DNA from: Pseudomonadota bacterium
GTDB taxonomy: Bacteria > Pseudomonadota > Gammaproteobacteria > Halothiobacillales > Halothiobacillaceae
Reading direction: 5' to 3'
NCBI GenBank assembly: GCA_021795795.1
Contig: JAJYPA010000178.1
Coordinates: 1 to 14,061, forward strand
DNA: 14,061 bases
Shown here piece by piece: positions 12,817-14,061 of this stretch. The notes under the pieces were generated by a model. The model saw only the letters and a program-made list of their open reading frames with translations. It had not been told where the DNA came from and did no database searches. The position numbers were made by a program, and so were the translations under genes. The stretch's first letter is position 1; the number at the start of each line of letters is the position of its first letter.

Positions 12817-14061
12817 TCACGCCTGCGGGCGGTTCTCTACCAAGTGTTCGGCGTGGCGGCTGGCGGGTCCGGCGCCAGCGTGGGCGGCGCCGTCCTCTCC
12901 GCCCAGCGCCTCGAGCGTTTTACCGCTGGGTTCCGGAAGGGTGAGCTTGGTGAGGATGACACCGAGAACGGCGATACCCGCCGAGAAGATCATTGCCCCT
13001 TTGATGCCGCCCTCGGCACTGATAAACGGGAAGACAAAGGTGCCGACGAAGGCCCCGAATTTGCCAAACCCCGCCGCCATGCCGTGCCCGGTGGTGCGGA
13101 TACTGGTGGGGAATACTTCGGCGGGCATGACGAAAGTGGTGCAGTTGGGTCCAAACTCGATGAAGAAGAAGCTGATCCCGTAGACGACAAGGAAAGGCGC
13201 CACTTCATGGGTAATCCCCGGCACTAGTGCCATTATCGCGAAAGCCGCGGCCATCACGGCAAACCCAATCCACTGCAACCGTCGGTGTCCGATGGCATCC
13301 ATGAAGAAAATAGAGGCCAGATAGCCCGGAATGGCAAACATCACAAAAATGATGAGCGCCCAGGCGCTCCCGGTCATGGTCGAGGAGGAGGGCGCCAGCA
13401 TTTTGATGATTTCGGGAGTGGAAATGGCATTTCCATAAAACGCATAGTCGTTCAAAAACCAGGCGCCACCGGTGCCTAAAATGAGTAACCAATATTTTGG
13501 GTTGGACAGCATCTGGCCCAGACCAATGCGGCTGGGCCTGGTTTTTTGCGCCACCTCGGCCTCTAATTGGCCGGTTGAATAAATCGCCATGTCCCTGGCG
13601 GCATCGTCCACATCACCACGCACCAAAGCCTTATAGCGGGGGGACTCCGGCATGGTCCGGCGTAAGTACAGTACGGCCAAAGGCGGCAAGGCGCCCACGG
13701 CGAACATGATCCGCCAGATGGAATCCGGTGGCAGGCCCGAAGCTTCGAGCGTCAGGGCGACCACCGGACCGAAGGCCAGGCCCAGCCCCTGCATGCCGAA
13801 GACCAGCGAGGTCAGGGCGCCGCGTTTTTTGGCATTGGCATACTCGGACATGAGGACGGCGCTCATGGGATAGTCTCCGCCGATGCCGATGCCGAGAATG
13901 ACGCGGAATACCAAGAGCCAGGCGAAAGAAGGCGCGAAGGCACAAGCCAAGCCGCCGATGACCATCAGCAGCGCTTCCAGTCCGTAAATCCGTTTGCGGC
14001 CTACCACGTCGGCCAGGCGTCCAAAGATAAATGCACCGAGGAATGCGGCGATCAGCGAAAT
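12817..14061 (-). CDS. phosphate:H+ symporter, PHS/Pho84-type MFS transporter, N-terminus outside window
   Basis: The frame is open to the right edge (414 residues seen), so the first one or two membrane segments are missing. GRLADVVGRKR is the MFS motif between helices 2 and 3. GGDYPMSAVLMSEYANAKKRG is interrupted here only for length: the PHS hallmark is GGDYP followed by MSEYAN. From my memory of the fungal PiPT structure, phosphate is held by a Tyr, Gln, Trp, Asp, Tyr and Asn; all are present with matching spacing: Tyr of GGDYP, Gln of MQGLG 27 residues on, W/D/Y of WFLNDYAFY, and Asn of FGPNCTTFVMPAE. The C-terminus is a basic/Ala-rich tail. It should import inorganic phosphate with protons across the inner membrane, suited to acid surroundings. 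The regulator gene follows directly, supporting a phosphate-related unit. Confidence 0.9.
   Translation of the reverse strand: MSLIAAFLGAFIFGRLADVVGRKRIYGLEALLMVIGGLACAFAPSFAWLLVFRVILGIGIGGDYPMSAVLMSEYANAKKRGALTSLVFGMQGLGLAFGPVVALTLEASGLPPDSIWRIMFAVGALPPLAVLYLRRTMPESPRYKALVRGDVDDAARDMAIYSTGQLEAEVAQKTRPSRIGLGQMLSNPKYWLLILGTGGAWFLNDYAFYGNAISTPEIIKMLAPSSSTMTGSAWALIIFVMFAIPGYLASIFFMDAIGHRRLQWIGFAVMAAAFAIMALVPGITHEVAPFLVVYGISFFFIEFGPNCTTFVMPAEVFPTSIRTTGHGMAAGFGKFGAFVGTFVFPFISAEGGIKGAMIFSAGIAVLGVILTKLTLPEPSGKTLEALGGEDGAAHAGAGPASRHAEHLVENRPQA

Overview
The window looks like chromosomal DNA of a moderately GC-rich proteobacterium. I infer an Acidithiobacillus-like acidophilic chemolithoautotroph, from the thiosulfate-dehydrogenase-like cytochrome c, the DUF3579 gene, the YccA/Slp envelope genes and the many small exported aromatic-rich proteins. 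No rRNA, tRNA, CRISPR array or transposase was seen, and the taxonomic guess is inference only.

Layout. Left end, minus strand: the N-terminal part of a c-type cytochrome (1-299, cut by the window edge), preceded by a small exported Cys/Pro/Lys protein (422-652). Divergent from these on the plus strand (1012-2903) are small envelope genes: an exported coiled-coil protein, a WXXGXW lipoprotein, a possible coupled membrane peptide, a 47-residue lipoprotein and an exported Trp/Tyr/Arg-rich protein. Everything from about 2904 to the right edge is on the minus strand. Read in transcription order from the right edge these are: a phosphate:H+ symporter of the PHS/Pho84 family (12817-14061, N-terminus outside), an OmpR/PhoB-type regulator with a degenerate receiver (11963-12793), a Pho-box-like array and promoter (11906-11961), a 61-residue protein (11641-11826), a TonB-dependent receptor (9296-11644), a Sel1-repeat exported protein (8441-9214), a Tat-exported phospholipase C/acid phosphatase (6371-8407), an Slp outer-membrane lipoprotein (5782-6318), a DUF3579 protein (5344-5637), a YccA/Bax-inhibitor-1 membrane protein (4383-5060), and a run of small uncharacterised genes (2395-4335), one of them frameshifted.

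How it fits together. The right half reads as a phosphate-acquisition locus. A secreted phosphoesterase would release phosphate from lipids or esters, a TonB-dependent receptor could bring a phosphorylated substrate or metal cofactor across the outer membrane, and a Pho84-type symporter with all six known phosphate-contacting residues would take up phosphate. The regulator gene overlaps or abuts the symporter gene. Directly after its stop codon lie GTCA half-sites in exact 11-bp phase, ending 10 bp before an extended -10 element, which is the geometry of a PhoB-activated promoter. The regulator lacks the phospho-acceptor Asp at the expected place, so control may not be conventional phosphorelay. 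This is the most interesting part of the window.

Other points worth a look: a G6 tract that breaks a small gene, a perfect 14-bp hairpin inside the TonB receptor gene, a 13-bp hairpin between slp and the DUF3579 gene, and a shared GGTTCACAAAAA element in two intergenic regions.
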